44,344 nucleotides of DNA from Singulisphaera sp. GP187 (GTDB lineage: Bacteria > Planctomycetota > GCA-002687715), in contig CAMDTN010000019.1 of NCBI GenBank assembly GCA_945907755.1, forward strand, positions 1 through 44,344. The letters are read 5' to 3'. Position numbers and translations under genes: made by a program. Below are positions 43,381 through 44,344 of this stretch, piece by piece. How positions within the stretch are numbered: the stretch's first letter is position 1; the number at the start of each line of letters is the position of its first letter. The notes below the pieces were generated by a model. The model searched no databases. It worked only from the letters and a program-made list of their open reading frames with translations, and had not been told where the DNA came from.

Positions 43381-43808
43381 GGCTGTGGTCACTACATCCA
43401 AAATATTTAGATGCAAAGGGGTTGGTGGCGCTTTGGCGCGAAGGTCTTCTTGCTAAAAATGTTTTAGAAAACAAAACTCGCGGTTACCGCAACCATCCAC
43501 AGTTGGAGCGATTTAAGACGCTTCCGCAACCAAATAGTTACATCAATTCGTATTTACACCATGTCTGTGATGAGGCAGATCATCGGGGCTATCAGTTTGA
43601 CCGCTCAAAACTGCTAAGCCGTAGTATCGACCTACCAAAGGCTACTGTACAAATCGGCCAAATTGCTTTTGAGTGGAACCACCTTATAAAAAAATTGAAA
43701 GTTCGCAGTCATGAAAAGTACGGACTGATTCGAACGATTAAGAAACCCATAGCACATCCAATGTTCAAAGTAGTTCGCGGAGGGGTAGAGTCATGGGAAG
43801 TGATTTGA
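43377..43808 (+). CDS. Pyrimidine-dimer DNA glycosylase (T4 endonuclease V-like, Pyr_excise)
   Basis: This 143-residue protein opens with MRLWSLHPKYLDAKGLVALWREG and continues with YRNHPQLERFK, SYINSYLHHVCDEADHRGY and a C-terminal HPMFKVVRGGVESWEV. This is the bacterial form of the pyrimidine dimer glycosylase/AP lyase family (Pfam Pyr_excise), which starts base-excision repair of UV-induced cyclobutane dimers. The length is typical. Its start overlaps the preceding stop (ATGA), and the next, truncated gene starts inside its 3' end, so the cassette is a true operon. Confidence 0.88.
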   Translation: MRLWSLHPKYLDAKGLVALWREGLLAKNVLENKTRGYRNHPQLERFKTLPQPNSYINSYLHHVCDEADHRGYQFDRSKLLSRSIDLPKATVQIGQIAFEWNHLIKKLKVRSHEKYGLIRTIKKPIAHPMFKVVRGGVESWEVI

Positions 43809-43872
43809 ATCATGTATCACCTACCATAGTTGTTGCTGGTGCCGGCGCCTATATCTGCAAGGCCATTGACCT
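43793..43872 (+). pseudogene. N-terminal stub of a Rossmann-fold (SDR/NmrA-like) gene, truncated
   Basis: An ATG at 43793, preceded by a strong GGAGG about ten bases upstream, opens a frame overlapping the end of the glycosylase gene. It reads MGSDLNHVSPTIVVAGAGAYI and a few more residues, i.e. a short lead followed by a first beta strand and glycine loop like the VVAGATGYIG of SDR/NmrA-type proteins. The sequence then runs into IS91-like transposase DNA near 43865-43872. The overlap and ribosome-binding site show that this was the next operon gene before truncation. Confidence 0.6.
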
Positions 43873-44259
43873 GACCCCCTCGAATGGGTCCAGTCGATCA
43901 CTTCGTAAATCCCCGACGCGCACCAACACTTGACCCGAGCGTACGGTGCCTACGCGAACCGAAACCAGAAGCGCTACCGCTCACCGGACGCCACCGGGAG
44001 CGCGCCGCCACCCGCTCAAGTCCCCGCCGAGGACCAAGACGACGCCTTCACCAAGATCCGCTAGCGGAACTGGGCCCGGCTGCTGCGCAAGATCCTGGAA
44101 TTCGATCCGCTCCTTTGCGCTCGTTGCGGAACCGAAATGGCCGTGGTCGCGGTCATCACCGACCCGCGGATCATCAACCGTATCCTGGCCCATGTGAGTT
44201 GCGGGCGCGGACACGATCCCTTCGAGCCGAGAGCTCCGCCCGCAGAGAAGACCGGCTGA
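43873..44259 (+). pseudogene. IS91-like transposase, C-terminal fragment with two in-frame stops (copy 2)
   Basis: In one frame, 129 codons read DPLEWVQSITS, stop (TAA 43906), IPDAHQHLTRAYGAYANRNQ, a low-similarity linker, stop (TAG 44062), RNWARLLRKILEFDPLLCARCG, then the CGRGH motif and PPAEKTG before the normal stop at 44257. These are the C-terminal landmarks of IS91-family rolling-circle transposases (HIPDxxxHxxxxYGxYANR, WARLLxKIxExDPLxCxxCG). The two internal stops and the missing N-terminal HUH domain make it inactive. Confidence 0.82.
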
Positions 44260-44344
44260 CCCTCCTCGTCCTCCTCACGTTACGAAGCCCGAACCGCTCC
44301 GGATTCCATCTCCTGTTCAGGGTCATCGTCCGCCGGATGAGCAG
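44216..44344 (+). repeat. 129-bp perfect direct repeat, copy 2 (continues past the window)
   Basis: Identical to 40634-40762 up to the last base of the window, so the real repeat is at least this long. It has the same orientation as copy 1 and starts at the same codon of the transposase 3' end. Confidence 0.95.

Larger units (their letters stand above)
40985..43872 (+). other. AT-rich imported cassette (photoprotection-type gene set)
   Basis: This segment stands out from its surroundings by its AT-rich composition and codon use (frequent AAA, TTT, AAT). It carries five same-strand genes or fragments: truncated DUF1295, SOUL haem protein, TIGR01777-SRPBCC fusion, pyrimidine-dimer glycosylase and a truncated Rossmann-fold gene. 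Both borders fall inside genes, and both are joined to IS91-like transposase remnants. The limits are approximate to within about 60 bp on the left and 15 bp on the right. Confidence 0.75.

Noticed and set aside
1-44344. tRNA, rRNA and known riboswitches
   Set aside because: No cloverleaf, rRNA-like block or familiar riboswitch core was recognised by eye; a covariance-model scan would be needed to exclude small RNAs.

Overview
The window is a GC-rich bacterial chromosome segment (0-40.4 kb) followed by a mobile-element-bounded insert (40.5-44.3 kb) whose middle is clearly AT-rich. No rRNA, tRNA or CRISPR array was found. The host looks like a free-living Gram-negative bacterium. It has many secreted proteins with signal peptides or lipoboxes, a very large glycine-rich surface lipoprotein with Ig-like domains, M14 peptidases with aspartate-rich loops, and carboxypeptidase-regulatory plus PDZ architectures. 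This mix resembles uncultured Planctomycetota-type genomes, but the lineage is an inference and Myxococcota-like groups remain possible. Genes are tightly packed: same-strand genes often overlap by ATGA, GTGA or TGATG, and convergent genes end only 6-10 bases apart, sometimes over a perfect short-loop hairpin.

Layout. 1-7283 (minus strand) is a surface-glycan or envelope cluster: a carboxypeptidase-regulatory/PDZ protein, an ATP-grasp enzyme, a polysaccharide deacetylase, a GT-C membrane glycosyltransferase, a GT2 glycosyltransferase and a partial methyltransferase. 7401-10752 (plus) is a tandem pair of secreted M14-family proteins, the first a catalytically dead paralogue. 10794-12888 (minus) holds exonuclease III, a DoxX protein and an EamA transporter. 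12930-16183 (plus) holds an acyltransferase, fumarase C, YqgE and an unknown protein. 16193-21055 contains a membrane protein, a ThiF/MoeB-type E1 enzyme and the giant lipoprotein. 21462-26273 (plus) holds a QueD with an extra N-terminal region, MutS and a second GT-C protein. 26283-34147 holds YqeY, a thioredoxin-like protein, an extremely acidic small protein, a repeat-containing secreted protein, a transglutaminase, a CDF metal transporter, an FAH-family enzyme and a secreted propeller-like protein. 34190-40414 holds TerC, an MFS transporter, a ChaN-PDZ fusion, AlaS and a DUF454 protein.

The most unusual part is 40.4-44.3 kb. The 3' end of an IS91-like (rolling-circle) transposase gene interrupts what looks like a host gene. 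It is followed by an AT-rich segment coding for a 5'-truncated DUF1295/isoprenylcysteine-methyltransferase-like protein, a SOUL haem-binding protein, a TIGR01777-SRPBCC fusion, a T4-endonuclease-V-like pyrimidine-dimer glycosylase and the first ~25 codons of a Rossmann-fold protein. A second, longer IS91-like transposase remnant follows, and its last 129 bp in the window are identical to the first copy. The gene content matches known light- or singlet-oxygen-induced photoprotection clusters of other bacteria, so this looks like a photodamage-defence cassette picked up by rolling-circle transposition. An assembly chimera at the repeats must be excluded.
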